Source: JAJZIH01 sp021785265 (GTDB lineage Bacteria > Pseudomonadota > Gammaproteobacteria > JAKAQQ01). Taken from it: 36,486 nucleotides of DNA. The stretch covers positions 1 through 36,486 of the forward strand of contig DAHWSH010000003.1 in assembly GCA_027338645.1 (NCBI GenBank), written 5' to 3'. How positions within the stretch are numbered: the first letter of the stretch is position 1; each line of letters opens with the position of its first letter. Shown one piece after another: positions 24,768 through 32,516 of this stretch. Below the pieces are notes generated by a model. It had not been told where the DNA came from, ran no database searches, and saw nothing but the letters and a program-made list of their open reading frames with translations. The translations under genes and the position numbers were made by a program.

Positions 24768-25688
24768 ATGACCTGTTCACCGCCCGGAGCCACCGACTCA
24801 GATCCGCCCCACCTCGAGGCCTTTCTCGACCATCTGGTCGTGACTGACGGGCTTGCGCGGAACACGGTCGCGGCCTACGGGAGCGATCTCCGGCGCTTCG
24901 GGCGCTGGTGGAGCCGGACCGGCGGTGCGGGATTTCCGCCGATGCGTGCGGATCTTTTGGCTTATCTCGAGTCCTGCCAGCAGGACCAGCTGGGGCCGGC
25001 CAGCCGTGCCCGCCTCTTGTCCGGGCTCAAGCGCTATTTTCGATTTCTCGCATCCAAAAGCTTGATCCCCGCCGATCCCACGATCGAGATCCCCTCGCCC
25101 CGGCTCGGCCGACGACTGCCCCGTGTGCTCACGGAAGGCGAGGTCGTCCGGCTGCTCGAGATGCCGGACGTGTCGACTCCCGCCGGACTGCGCGACCGGA
25201 CCCTCCTCGAGGTGCTCTACGCCACGGGACTGCGAGTCTCCGAACTGGTCCAGCTCCGTGTCGAGTCGGTCAACTTGAGACAGGGCACCGTTCGCGTGGT
25301 CGGCAAGGGAGGTCGGGAGCGTATCGTCCCCTTGGGGGAGGTGGCCCTCGACTGGCTCGAGCGTTACCAGTCCCGGGGACGCCCCCATCTCGCCCCGAGC
25401 CGACGCGAAACCGGAGTCCTGTTTCCCGGGCGGGGCGGTCGCCCGCTCACACGCCAGGCGTTCTGGCTCTCGGTCCGGCGCTATGCCCTTCGGGCGGGAC
25501 TCTCCTCCGTTCCCAGCCCGCATGTCTTGCGGCATGCCTTCGCCACCCATCTCGTGAACCGGGGGGCGGACCTGCGCGTGGTCCAGCTGCTATTGGGACA
25601 TTGTGATCTCGCGACCACCGAGATCTATACCCACGTGGCGCGAGAGGCGCTCAAGAACCTCCACCGCACGCACCACCCGCGGGGCTAG
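24768..25688 (+). CDS. xerD: Site-specific tyrosine recombinase XerD
   Basis: A 306-residue tyrosine recombinase; with XerC it resolves chromosome dimers at dif. The SAM-like N-terminal DNA-binding domain covers about 10-105 (HLEAFLDHLVVTDGLARNT). The catalytic set is complete: Arg156 (TGLRVSEL), Lys180 (VVGKGGRER), His252 and Arg255 (HVLRHAFATHL), His278 (LLGHCDL) and the nucleophile Tyr287 (TEIYTHV). The C-terminus EALKNLHRTHHPRG is the usual Xer ending; XerD is preferred to XerC by overall feel of motifs such as RVSELVQLR. It begins six bases after icmF. Its stop codon shares bases with the stop of the convergent fdxA gene. Confidence 0.92.
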   Translation: MTCSPPGATDSDPPHLEAFLDHLVVTDGLARNTVAAYGSDLRRFGRWWSRTGGAGFPPMRADLLAYLESCQQDQLGPASRARLLSGLKRYFRFLASKSLIPADPTIEIPSPRLGRRLPRVLTEGEVVRLLEMPDVSTPAGLRDRTLLEVLYATGLRVSELVQLRVESVNLRQGTVRVVGKGGRERIVPLGEVALDWLERYQSRGRPHLAPSRRETGVLFPGRGGRPLTRQAFWLSVRRYALRAGLSSVPSPHVLRHAFATHLVNRGADLRVVQLLLGHCDLATTEIYTHVAREALKNLHRTHHPRG

Positions 25689-26008
25689 CGTTCGAGCAGT
25701 TTGAGTTTGTCGGGGACCCCGTCCCATTCCTGGGCATCCGGCGGGGCGGCTTTCTTGCGGGTCAGGGTGGGCCAGAGCTTGGCCAGTTCGGCGTTGATGC
25801 GGAGGAAGGCCCGCTGGTCTTCGGGCAGGTCATCCTCGGCAAAGATGGCCTTGGCGGGGCATTCGGATTCGCAGAGCGTGCAGTCGATGCACTCGTCCGG
25901 ATCGATGGCCAGGAAATTCGGACCCTCGTGGAAACAGTCGACCGGACAGACCTCGACACAGTCCGTGTACTTGCACTTGATGCAGTTCTCGGCGACGACG
26001 AAGGTCAT
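25685..26008 (-). CDS. fdxA: Seven-iron ferredoxin FdxA
   Basis: A 107-residue soluble electron carrier of the [3Fe-4S][4Fe-4S] type. It begins MTFVVAENCIKCKYTDC, with Cys9, 12, 17, 21 and 25 in the first cluster region and CIDCTLCESECP (Cys40, 43, 46, 50) in the second; both patterns are standard for FdxA. The C-terminal extension of about 45 residues (LPEDQRAFLRINAELAKLWP) is typical. The ATG at 26008 overlaps the Nudix gene stop by four bases (ATGA), so these two are translationally coupled. Its physiological partner cannot be told from the sequence. Confidence 0.95.
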   Translation of the reverse strand: MTFVVAENCIKCKYTDCVEVCPVDCFHEGPNFLAIDPDECIDCTLCESECPAKAIFAEDDLPEDQRAFLRINAELAKLWPTLTRKKAAPPDAQEWDGVPDKLKLLER

Positions 26009-26595
26009 GGAGAAGCTCCGGGTTCCGGGAGGCTGTATTTTGCCACAGGCTGAAGGGTCCGTTCGATCCGGAGATCGTGGATCCGGAACGGAAAGCCCGA
26101 TCCCGTCCGACGCGCTTGCCAGTAGTATTCGAGGGCCAGCCGGACGCTCGGAAAAGCGACCTCGGACCAGGGCAGGTCGTCTTCGCCGAAGGCCGCCACC
26201 TCGAGCGTTTCGTGTCCGGGGTGTTGGGGCCAGGTCTCGAGCCGGCCCCGGTAGAAAAAATGCATCTGGTGGATGCGGGGCAGGTTGATGAGGATCAGGG
26301 GATCGCCAAGGGTCACGGCCGCACCGATCTCCTCGGTGCTTTCCCGCCGGGCCCCCTCGGTCGAGGTCTCCCCGTTTTCCAGAAAGCCCGCCGGGAGCGT
26401 CCAGAGGCCGCGCCGGGGTTCGATGGCCCGCCGGCAGAGCACGATCCGATCGCCCCATTCCGGCACCGAGCCCACGATCATCCGCGGGTTTTCGTAGACG
26501 ATCTCGCCGCAACGATTGCAGAGGTCGCGGGGTCGATTGTCACCGGGTGGAACCCGCCGCTCGAGGGGGCCGCCGCAGTTTGGACAGTAGTTCAT
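26005..26595 (-). CDS. Nudix hydrolase with N-terminal zinc ribbon
   Basis: A 196-residue protein. A zinc ribbon at the start has Cys4-x2-Cys7 (CPNCGG) and Cys26-x2-Cys29 (CNRCGE). The Nudix box spans residues 70-92: it opens GFLENGE, then has the catalytic block RRESTEEIGA with Arg84, Glu85, Glu88 and Glu89. Relatives hydrolyse nucleoside diphosphates linked to another group (NADH, ADP-ribose, nucleotide sugars); the zinc ribbon recalls NudC-like enzymes, but the protein is shorter and lacks clear NudC-specific signatures in my reading. The box is intact, so activity is expected. It forms a two-gene operon with fdxA. The substrate is unknown. Confidence 0.88.
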   Translation of the reverse strand: MNYCPNCGGPLERRVPPGDNRPRDLCNRCGEIVYENPRMIVGSVPEWGDRIVLCRRAIEPRRGLWTLPAGFLENGETSTEGARRESTEEIGAAVTLGDPLILINLPRIHQMHFFYRGRLETWPQHPGHETLEVAAFGEDDLPWSEVAFPSVRLALEYYWQARRTGSGFPFRIHDLRIERTLQPVAKYSLPEPGASP

Positions 26596-26655
26596 GGCAT
26601 CTCTCCCCCCGATCCGCTAGGCTATTTTCTCATACCTCCGGGAGACGAGCCGGCC

Positions 26656-27684
26656 ATGTCCGTGATGCGTGCGCAGGTCCTCGAGACTGCGGGGTCTCCC
26701 CTGGTCTCAAGGCAGCGGCCGGTGCCGGTTCCCGGCCCGGGACAGGTGCTGATCGAGGTTGCGGCCTGCGGGGTCTGCCGCACCGATCTTCATCTCCGGG
26801 ATGCCGAACTGCCCGCCATCCCCTATCCCGTGATCCCCGGTCACGAGATCGTGGGCCGTATCCGATCGTGCGGACCGGGCGTTCATGACTTCGAAGCGGG
26901 AGCGCGCGTGGGTGTCGCCTGGCTGGGCTCTAGCTGCGGGCAATGCGAAGCCTGCCAGGCGGGATCCGAGAACCTGTGTTCCCGGGCGCGCTTCACGGGT
27001 TACCAGATCGATGGGGGCTATGCCACCGAGACGGTGGCGGATGCGCGTTATGTTTTCCGTCTGCCGGACGGGTACAGTGATGCCGAAGCGGCACCTTTGC
27101 TCTGCGCCGGGCTGATCGGCTTTCGTTGCTTGGGTTTCTGCGGACCGGCCCGCCGTCTCGGCCTCTACGGCTTCGGCGCCGCTGCCCACCTCGTGATCCA
27201 GCTGGCCCGGTTTGAGGAACGGACGGTTTTTGCTTTCACCCGACCGGGAGACCGTGCGGGCCAGGAGTTCGCCCGTTCGCTCGGGGCCGCCTGGGCCGGT
27301 GGGTCCGACGAAAGTCCACCCACCCCGCTCGATGCCGCGATCCTGTTTGCCCCGGTGGGGTCTCTGGTTCCGCGGGCACTCGCCGCCGTGCGCCCCGGCG
27401 GGATCGTGGTCCTGGGGGGGATCCACATGAGCGATCTTCCCGGTTTTCCCTACGCGCTGATCTGGGGGGAGCGCCGTCTGCAGAGCGTGGCCCACCTGAC
27501 CCGCGCCGATGCCCGTGCCTTTCTCGCCCGGGCACCCCAAGTCCCGATCCGGACCCAGGTCCAGACCTATCCACTGGAGGGAGCCAACCAGGCTCTCGAG
27601 GATCTGCGTACGGGCCGGATCCGGGGTGCTGCGGTCCTCGTGATGTCCCGTGCCGACACCGGGGGAACCAAACCGGTATCCTGA
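26656..27684 (+). CDS. Zinc-dependent alcohol dehydrogenase
   Basis: A 342-residue medium-chain dehydrogenase. Catalytic zinc ligands are Cys41 (CGVCRTDLH) and His63-Glu64 (IPGHEIVG); the third is likely the cysteine in PLLCAGLIGFR. Structural zinc is held by Cys94, 97, 100 and 108 (CGQCEACQ, then ENLC). The coenzyme turn GLYGFGAAAHLVIQLARF matches zinc alcohol dehydrogenases of the AdhA type. The ATG at 26656 has GGGAG about eleven bases upstream; ATG 26665 is an alternative start three codons later. The next gene starts four bases after its stop. Substrate may be ethanol or a longer alcohol; sequence does not decide. Confidence 0.9.
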   Translation: MSVMRAQVLETAGSPLVSRQRPVPVPGPGQVLIEVAACGVCRTDLHLRDAELPAIPYPVIPGHEIVGRIRSCGPGVHDFEAGARVGVAWLGSSCGQCEACQAGSENLCSRARFTGYQIDGGYATETVADARYVFRLPDGYSDAEAAPLLCAGLIGFRCLGFCGPARRLGLYGFGAAAHLVIQLARFEERTVFAFTRPGDRAGQEFARSLGAAWAGGSDESPPTPLDAAILFAPVGSLVPRALAAVRPGGIVVLGGIHMSDLPGFPYALIWGERRLQSVAHLTRADARAFLARAPQVPIRTQVQTYPLEGANQALEDLRTGRIRGAAVLVMSRADTGGTKPVS

Positions 27685-27688
27685 TTCC

Positions 27689-28258
27689 ATGAGTGCTCCC
27701 CGCATTCCGCCACCGGACCATTACCTGCTCGAGGTCGCCGGGATCCGGCGCCGCCTGCCGGTGGTGGCGGTGGGCGGAGGACTCGCGATCGCCGTCCTCA
27801 ACATCCTCGGGGATACCGAACTCGTCGAAGCCGCAGCCCGGGAACTCGCCCTGCGCTTGGGGCCGCGAAACTACGACGTCCTCCTCACGGCCGAGGCGAA
27901 AAGCATCCCCCTTGCGCATGCCCTCTCGGTGGTGACCGGCCGACCCTATATCGTGCTGCGCAAGAGCTACAAGTCCTACATGGGCGATGCCCTGAGCGTG
28001 GCGACCCATTCCATCACGACCGGCAACGAACAGCATCTCTACCTCGACGCCAAGGATCGGGCGGCTCTGGCTGGACGGGCGGTTGTTCTCCTGGACGACG
28101 TGATCAGCACCGGGTCGACCCTGGACGGATTGCGCGCCATCGCCCGTGAGGCCTTGGCTCACATCGTGGCGGAGGCGGCGATCGCCACCGAGGGGGATGC
28201 CGGGAGCTGGGGCGGGATCATCGCACTGGCTCATCTTCCGCTGTTCCAATCACCCTAG
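27689..28258 (+). CDS. Type I phosphoribosyltransferase (adenine phosphoribosyltransferase-like)
   Basis: A 189-residue protein with the PRPP-binding loop VVLLDDVISTGSTLDGL and the upstream blocks YDVLLTAEAKSIPLAHAL and RPYIVLRKSYKSYM. The arrangement fits purine PRTases such as APRT, but the rest of the sequence diverges, so the base specificity is not certain. It begins four bases after the alcohol dehydrogenase stop and has no good ribosome binding site, so coupled translation is likely. The last 41 bases overlap the convergent mechanosensitive channel gene. A regulatory PRTase or a salvage enzyme are both possible. Confidence 0.8.
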   Translation: MSAPRIPPPDHYLLEVAGIRRRLPVVAVGGGLAIAVLNILGDTELVEAAARELALRLGPRNYDVLLTAEAKSIPLAHALSVVTGRPYIVLRKSYKSYMGDALSVATHSITTGNEQHLYLDAKDRAALAGRAVVLLDDVISTGSTLDGLRAIAREALAHIVAEAAIATEGDAGSWGGIIALAHLPLFQSP

Positions 28259-29336
28259 CCCTGAAACCGGAATCCGGTAGGGGTCCCGCGGCGGGCGCAC
28301 CGGGCATCCAGTCGATCCGCGTGTGGGGGAGACATTGCGGATAACGGTCTTGCAGGAAGGCGATCAACTGCTCGCGGATGAGGCAGCGCAGGTTCCATGA
28401 ATCACTGCTGTTGCGGGCACTCATGAGCGCCCGCAGCTGGATACCCTGGGGAGTGGCTTCGGTGACCTGCAAGCCGGCCGCTTTGCCGTCCCACAAGGGG
28501 GTCTCCCGGAGTAGACGCAGGAGCTCCTCCCTGAGCGCCTGGACCGGGAGGGTATAGTCGGCATACAGGTAGAGATGTCCCAGAAGATCGGCCTTGTTGC
28601 GTGTCCAGTTCTGGAAGGGCTGCTCGATGAAGTAGGAAAGCGGAACGATGAGACGCCTGAGATCCCAGATCCGCACGACGACATAGGTGGCCCGGATCTC
28701 CTCGATCCATCCCCATTCTCCCTGGATGATGACGACGTCGTCGAGCCGGATCGGCTCGGTCAGGGCGATCTGGATCCCGGCAATCAGGTTCACGATCAGG
28801 GGTCTTGCGGACAGGCCGACGATGAGTCCTGCGGCTCCGGCGGAGGCGAACAGAGTGGCCCCGAGGACGCGGACGGCGGGGAAGGTCATGAGCATGGCGG
28901 CCACGGTGACCAGGCCCACCAGGATGACGAAGGTCCGACGGATGATCTGGAGCTGCGTATGGAGTGAGCGGGCCCTCAGGTTGTCAGCAGTATCGAGGGG
29001 ATGTTTGGCGGTTGCAAAGTCCCGCCAGGCATCGAAGAGGCCGACCACGCCCCAGCCGCTCAAAGCGATCAAAAGGAGGAGCAGCCCGTGATCGAGAGGG
29101 GCGAGGATCGATGGGGCGACCGGCAGGAGCCCTTCGGACAGCCGGGCCACCCCGACTGGAACGAGGAAGGTCAAAGGCCGGTCGAGACGCCGGGCGGTAA
29201 AGCGGAAAAAGCCCGGAGGCCTTTTTTTGAGCAGGCGGAGGCCGATGTGGACGATCAGTCCGGCCAGAATCAGGATGCCGAGCCAGACGAGGAGCCGGAT
29301 CGCGGGGAGGGGTGGCGGGGATGGGAGTGCAGTCAT
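28218..29336 (-). CDS. MscS-family mechanosensitive ion channel
   Basis: A 372-residue inner-membrane protein. Four to five helices lead into the pore helix and MscS core: LGATLFASAGAAGLIVGLSARPLIVNLIAG is split over two segments (pore-lining Ala/Gly pattern), then the beta domain PIRLDDVVIIQGEWGWIEEI with VVVRIWDLRRLIVPLSYF. A cytoplasmic alpha/beta domain follows. Family role: opens under membrane tension to release solutes in hypo-osmotic shock. It starts seven bases after the otsA stop and lacks its own ribosome binding site, so it is translated with the trehalose genes. This placement supports an osmotic role. It is larger than E. coli MscS (286 residues) because of extra N-terminal helices. 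Confidence 0.9.
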   Translation of the reverse strand: MTALPSPPPLPAIRLLVWLGILILAGLIVHIGLRLLKKRPPGFFRFTARRLDRPLTFLVPVGVARLSEGLLPVAPSILAPLDHGLLLLLIALSGWGVVGLFDAWRDFATAKHPLDTADNLRARSLHTQLQIIRRTFVILVGLVTVAAMLMTFPAVRVLGATLFASAGAAGLIVGLSARPLIVNLIAGIQIALTEPIRLDDVVIIQGEWGWIEEIRATYVVVRIWDLRRLIVPLSYFIEQPFQNWTRNKADLLGHLYLYADYTLPVQALREELLRLLRETPLWDGKAAGLQVTEATPQGIQLRALMSARNSSDSWNLRCLIREQLIAFLQDRYPQCLPHTRIDWMPGAPAAGPLPDSGFRARVIGTAEDEPVR

Positions 29337-29343
29337 GGGAGGG

Positions 29344-30732
29344 TCACGGGGCGGAGTGGGTGCGGATTCCGGCCAGGGTTTCGAGAAAGGAGCGGGTCCA
29401 GTGGTGGAGGTCCCGTTTCCTCAGTCGGTCCATCAGGGCACGCCAGCGCTCTCGCCGTTCGTCGAGTCCCATGACCAGCGCCTCGGCCAGGGTACGGGCG
29501 ACCGTGCCCGTGTCGTAGGGGTTGACGATGAGCGCTTCCTCCAGATCCTGTGCGGCACCCGCCAGGCTCGAGAGGATGAGGACCCCCGGGGATTCCTCCG
29601 GCTGGGCGGCGACGAACTCCTTGGCCACGAGGTTCATGCCATCCCGGAGGGGAGTGATGAGACCGATTGCGGCCTGTCGCAAAAAGCCCAGAATGGTACT
29701 GCGCGGGAAGCCACGGGTCAGGTAACGCAGGGGCATCCAATCGTACTCTGCGTACCGCGCGTGGATGTCTCCCACGATTTCATTCAGTTCGCGGCGGATG
29801 ACGCCGTATTCAGGGACCTCGGTCCGTGACAGCGGGGCAATCTGGAGCAGGACAATTTGTCTCCGGAACTCTGCCCACTGTTCCAGCAGTCGGGCATAGG
29901 CCTGGAAACGCAGGGCCAGTCCCTTGCTGTAGTCGAGCCGGTCGATACCGAGAATGAGCCGCCGGCCGGACAGGCTCGTGACGAGCCGACGGCTATGGCG
30001 ATTCTGGTGACCGGCACGGGCTACGCGGGCGACCTCGTCGACGTCGATCCCGATCGGAAAGGGCGCGACCCGGATCAGGCGGCCCCGGAACCGGATCCCA
30101 TCCGCGCTCAGCTGCGCTTCCGGGAGAAAAAATGCGACGGACCGGAAAAACGACTGGCAATCGAGCGGGGTCTGAAATCCGATCAAATCGTAAGCCAGAA
30201 GCCTTTCCAGGATCTCGGTCTGACTGGGTAGGGCGCGAAGCAGGTCGATCCCCGGAAAGGGGGTGTGGAGAAAAAATCCCAGAGGGGCCCGGACCCCCTG
30301 GTCCCGGAGGAAGCCCGCAAGCGGAATGAGATGGTAGTCATGGATCCAGATGAGGTCGCCCGGACGGATCTGGCCGCCCAGCATCCGTGCCCAGCGTTCA
30401 TTGACGGCGAGATAGGTTTCGAACGCGGTCCGGTCGTAATGCAGGAGGTGGAGCTGGGCGTGAAAGACGGGCCAGAGGCAGCGGTTCGCGAAACCGACGT
30501 AATAGCCCTCGAACTCCTGGTGGGTGAGGGCAGTCAGCGCGAAGCGCAAGGAACCCTCCATCTGGAGGGTGGGAGCGGAGTCGGGATTTTCCGAGATCCG
30601 GCCGTTCCAGCCGAACCAGAGACCGCCGTGCCGGTCCAGGGCTTCGAGGAGCCCTGTGGCGAGTCCCCCCTGGGCGGCACCCCGGCGGTGCGGGATGGCG
30701 ACGCGGTTCGAGGCGATGACGAGACGGGTCAA
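29344..30732 (-). CDS. otsA: Trehalose-6-phosphate synthase OtsA
   Basis: A 462-residue GT20 enzyme joining UDP-glucose and glucose-6-phosphate to trehalose-6-phosphate. It begins RLVIASNRVAIP; the glycine loop is GGLATGLLEAL. IWIHDYHLIPLA holds substrate-binding residues, and ILGIDRLDYSKGLALRF has the donor-phosphate Arg and Lys. LRDGMNLVAKEFVAAQ completes the donor site. The start is taken as TTG at 30732: it overlaps the GH15 stop (TTGA) and has GGAGG seven bases upstream, whereas the GTG at 30747 has no such site. It sits between GH15 and the channel gene in one operon. Confidence 0.93.
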   Translation of the reverse strand: MTRLVIASNRVAIPHRRGAAQGGLATGLLEALDRHGGLWFGWNGRISENPDSAPTLQMEGSLRFALTALTHQEFEGYYVGFANRCLWPVFHAQLHLLHYDRTAFETYLAVNERWARMLGGQIRPGDLIWIHDYHLIPLAGFLRDQGVRAPLGFFLHTPFPGIDLLRALPSQTEILERLLAYDLIGFQTPLDCQSFFRSVAFFLPEAQLSADGIRFRGRLIRVAPFPIGIDVDEVARVARAGHQNRHSRRLVTSLSGRRLILGIDRLDYSKGLALRFQAYARLLEQWAEFRRQIVLLQIAPLSRTEVPEYGVIRRELNEIVGDIHARYAEYDWMPLRYLTRGFPRSTILGFLRQAAIGLITPLRDGMNLVAKEFVAAQPEESPGVLILSSLAGAAQDLEEALIVNPYDTGTVARTLAEALVMGLDERRERWRALMDRLRKRDLHHWTRSFLETLAGIRTHSAP

Positions 30733-32516
30733 AACGCCCCCTCCCACGGGGCGCTCAGGAGGAGGGCGGATTCGATGATCCCGACCATGCTGTAGGTCTG
30801 GGGAAAATTTCCCCAGAGCTCGCCGGATGCCGGATCGATGTGCTCGGACAAGAGGCCGAGGCGGGTGCGGTGGGCGAGGAGGGCCTCGAAATGAGCGTGG
30901 GCTTCATCCGTCCGCCCGAGGCGGGCCAGCGCCTTGAGGTACCAGAACGAACAAAGCGTAAAGGCGTTTTTGGGTGGACCGAAGTCATCCGGTTCGTGGT
31001 AGCGGAAGACGAAGTCACCGGACCGGAGTTCGCGCTCGACCGCCTTGACCGTGTCGCTGAAGCGAGGATCCCCAGCCGGGAGGAAGCCGAGTTCGGCGAG
31101 CAGGAGGCTGCTCGCATCCAGACTGTCTCCATCGAAGGTGGCGGTGAAGCTCCGGCGCCGGGGATTCCAGCTCCGCGCCAAGATCACCTCGCGGAGGGCG
31201 TTGGCTTGTTTCATCCAGTAGGAAGCACGGTCAGTCGCACCGAGACGGGCGGCAATCCGTGCCAGGCGGTCACAGGCACACCAGCAAAGAACACTCGAGA
31301 AGCTATGAATCCGCTGCGCTCCCCGGATCTCCCATAATCCGGCGTCCGGCTGGTCATAAAGCCGGGAGGCGGCTTGTCCCAGGGTTTCGAGATGGGTGTA
31401 AAGGGCCTGATCTCCCATCCGGTCGAGGCGCCGGTCCCAGAAGGACTGGCTTGCGGCCAGTACCACGGCGCCGTAGACGTCGTGCTGTTCCTGCCGGTAG
31501 GCGTCATTGCCGATGCGGACCGGACCCATCCCACGGTAGCCGGCGAGGCTCTGGATTTCGCGTTCCGGAATTTCGGACTCCCCGCTGATGGCGTAGACCG
31601 GCTGCAGGTGCTGGTCGCCGTGACGGGTGCCCCGATTGATGACAAAGCGGAGGTAGTCCTCCATGGTACGCGTCGCACCCAGCCGATTGAGTGCGCGGAC
31701 GACGAAATAGCTGTCGCGCAGCCAGCAGTAGCGGTAGTCCCAGTTGCGGCCGGAACCGGCACTTTCCGGAATCGAGGTTGTCACCGCGGCCAAAACCGCG
31801 CCGGTGTCTTCGAAGGTAGAAAGTTTGAGGGTAATTGCGGCACGGATGACGGCATCCTGCCACTCGAAGGGAATGGCCAGGTAGCGGACCCATTCCTGCC
31901 AATACTTCCGGGTCTCCGCCAAAAACTCGCGGGACAGGGTTTCGAGGGGTCGTGTCAGGCTTTCATCCGGTCCGAAGAAAAGCACGCATTCCCGGTCGAG
32001 AACGAAGGGCGTTTCGTCGAGGATCGCGGTGAGGGAGATATTCGTGGTGAGGCGATGGACCTGGCCTGGAAAGACGTAGCGGATATGGTGGCTGCCGATC
32101 GTGACCTCGGGAGTGGCCGCGCCATACTGGCCGGCGGGTCGCAGGCGGAGGGTGACCTGGGGTCGCCCGGCAAGCGGACGCAGGATGCGGACGAAAAGAG
32201 GAGGGCGGTAGATTCGTTCATATCGCTTGAAGCGGGGCATGAAGTCAATCACCTCGAGACTCCCGCCCTGTTCGTCCTCGAAGGTCGTGATCAGGATCGC
32301 GGTGTTGGGCTCGTACCGCTGGGCTTGGGTCCGGCGCCGCTCGATCGTGAGATTCATGAATCCGCGTTCAGTCGTCTCTTCCGGCTGAAGCAGCGAGCAG
32401 AAGACCGGGTCACCATCGAAACGGGGCAACGCGGTCCAGACGTATTCCCCGTTCTCGTCGATCAGGGCACAGGTCGAGCTGTTGCCGATGAGACCGAGTT
32501 CGAGAGACCGGCTCAT
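30729..32516 (-). CDS. Glycoside hydrolase family 15 (glucoamylase/trehalase type)
   Basis: A 595-residue GH15 enzyme with an N-terminal beta-sandwich (about 1-220) and an (alpha/alpha)6 catalytic barrel. Key sites are RNWDYRYCWLRDSYF, DAGLWEIRGAQRIHSFS with the likely general-acid glutamate, and LGLLSEHIDPASGELWGNFP with the general-base glutamate. It begins MSRSLELGLIGNSSTCALID, as in GH15 enzymes of bacteria. Some GH15 members (mycobacterial type) are trehalases. Its place between otsB and otsA, overlapping both by four bases, makes trehalose or a trehalose-linked glucan the probable substrate. No signal peptide is seen, so it should act in the cytoplasm. Confidence 0.9.
   Translation of the reverse strand: MSRSLELGLIGNSSTCALIDENGEYVWTALPRFDGDPVFCSLLQPEETTERGFMNLTIERRRTQAQRYEPNTAILITTFEDEQGGSLEVIDFMPRFKRYERIYRPPLFVRILRPLAGRPQVTLRLRPAGQYGAATPEVTIGSHHIRYVFPGQVHRLTTNISLTAILDETPFVLDRECVLFFGPDESLTRPLETLSREFLAETRKYWQEWVRYLAIPFEWQDAVIRAAITLKLSTFEDTGAVLAAVTTSIPESAGSGRNWDYRYCWLRDSYFVVRALNRLGATRTMEDYLRFVINRGTRHGDQHLQPVYAISGESEIPEREIQSLAGYRGMGPVRIGNDAYRQEQHDVYGAVVLAASQSFWDRRLDRMGDQALYTHLETLGQAASRLYDQPDAGLWEIRGAQRIHSFSSVLCWCACDRLARIAARLGATDRASYWMKQANALREVILARSWNPRRRSFTATFDGDSLDASSLLLAELGFLPAGDPRFSDTVKAVERELRSGDFVFRYHEPDDFGPPKNAFTLCSFWYLKALARLGRTDEAHAHFEALLAHRTRLGLLSEHIDPASGELWGNFPQTYSMVGIIESALLLSAPWEGAF
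30740..30744 (-). promoter_or_regulatory. otsA: Ribosome binding site supporting the TTG start of otsA
   Basis: GGAGG on the minus strand, within GGGAGGGGGCGTT, seven bases before TTG at 30732. It lies within the end of the GH15 gene. Confidence 0.6.
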
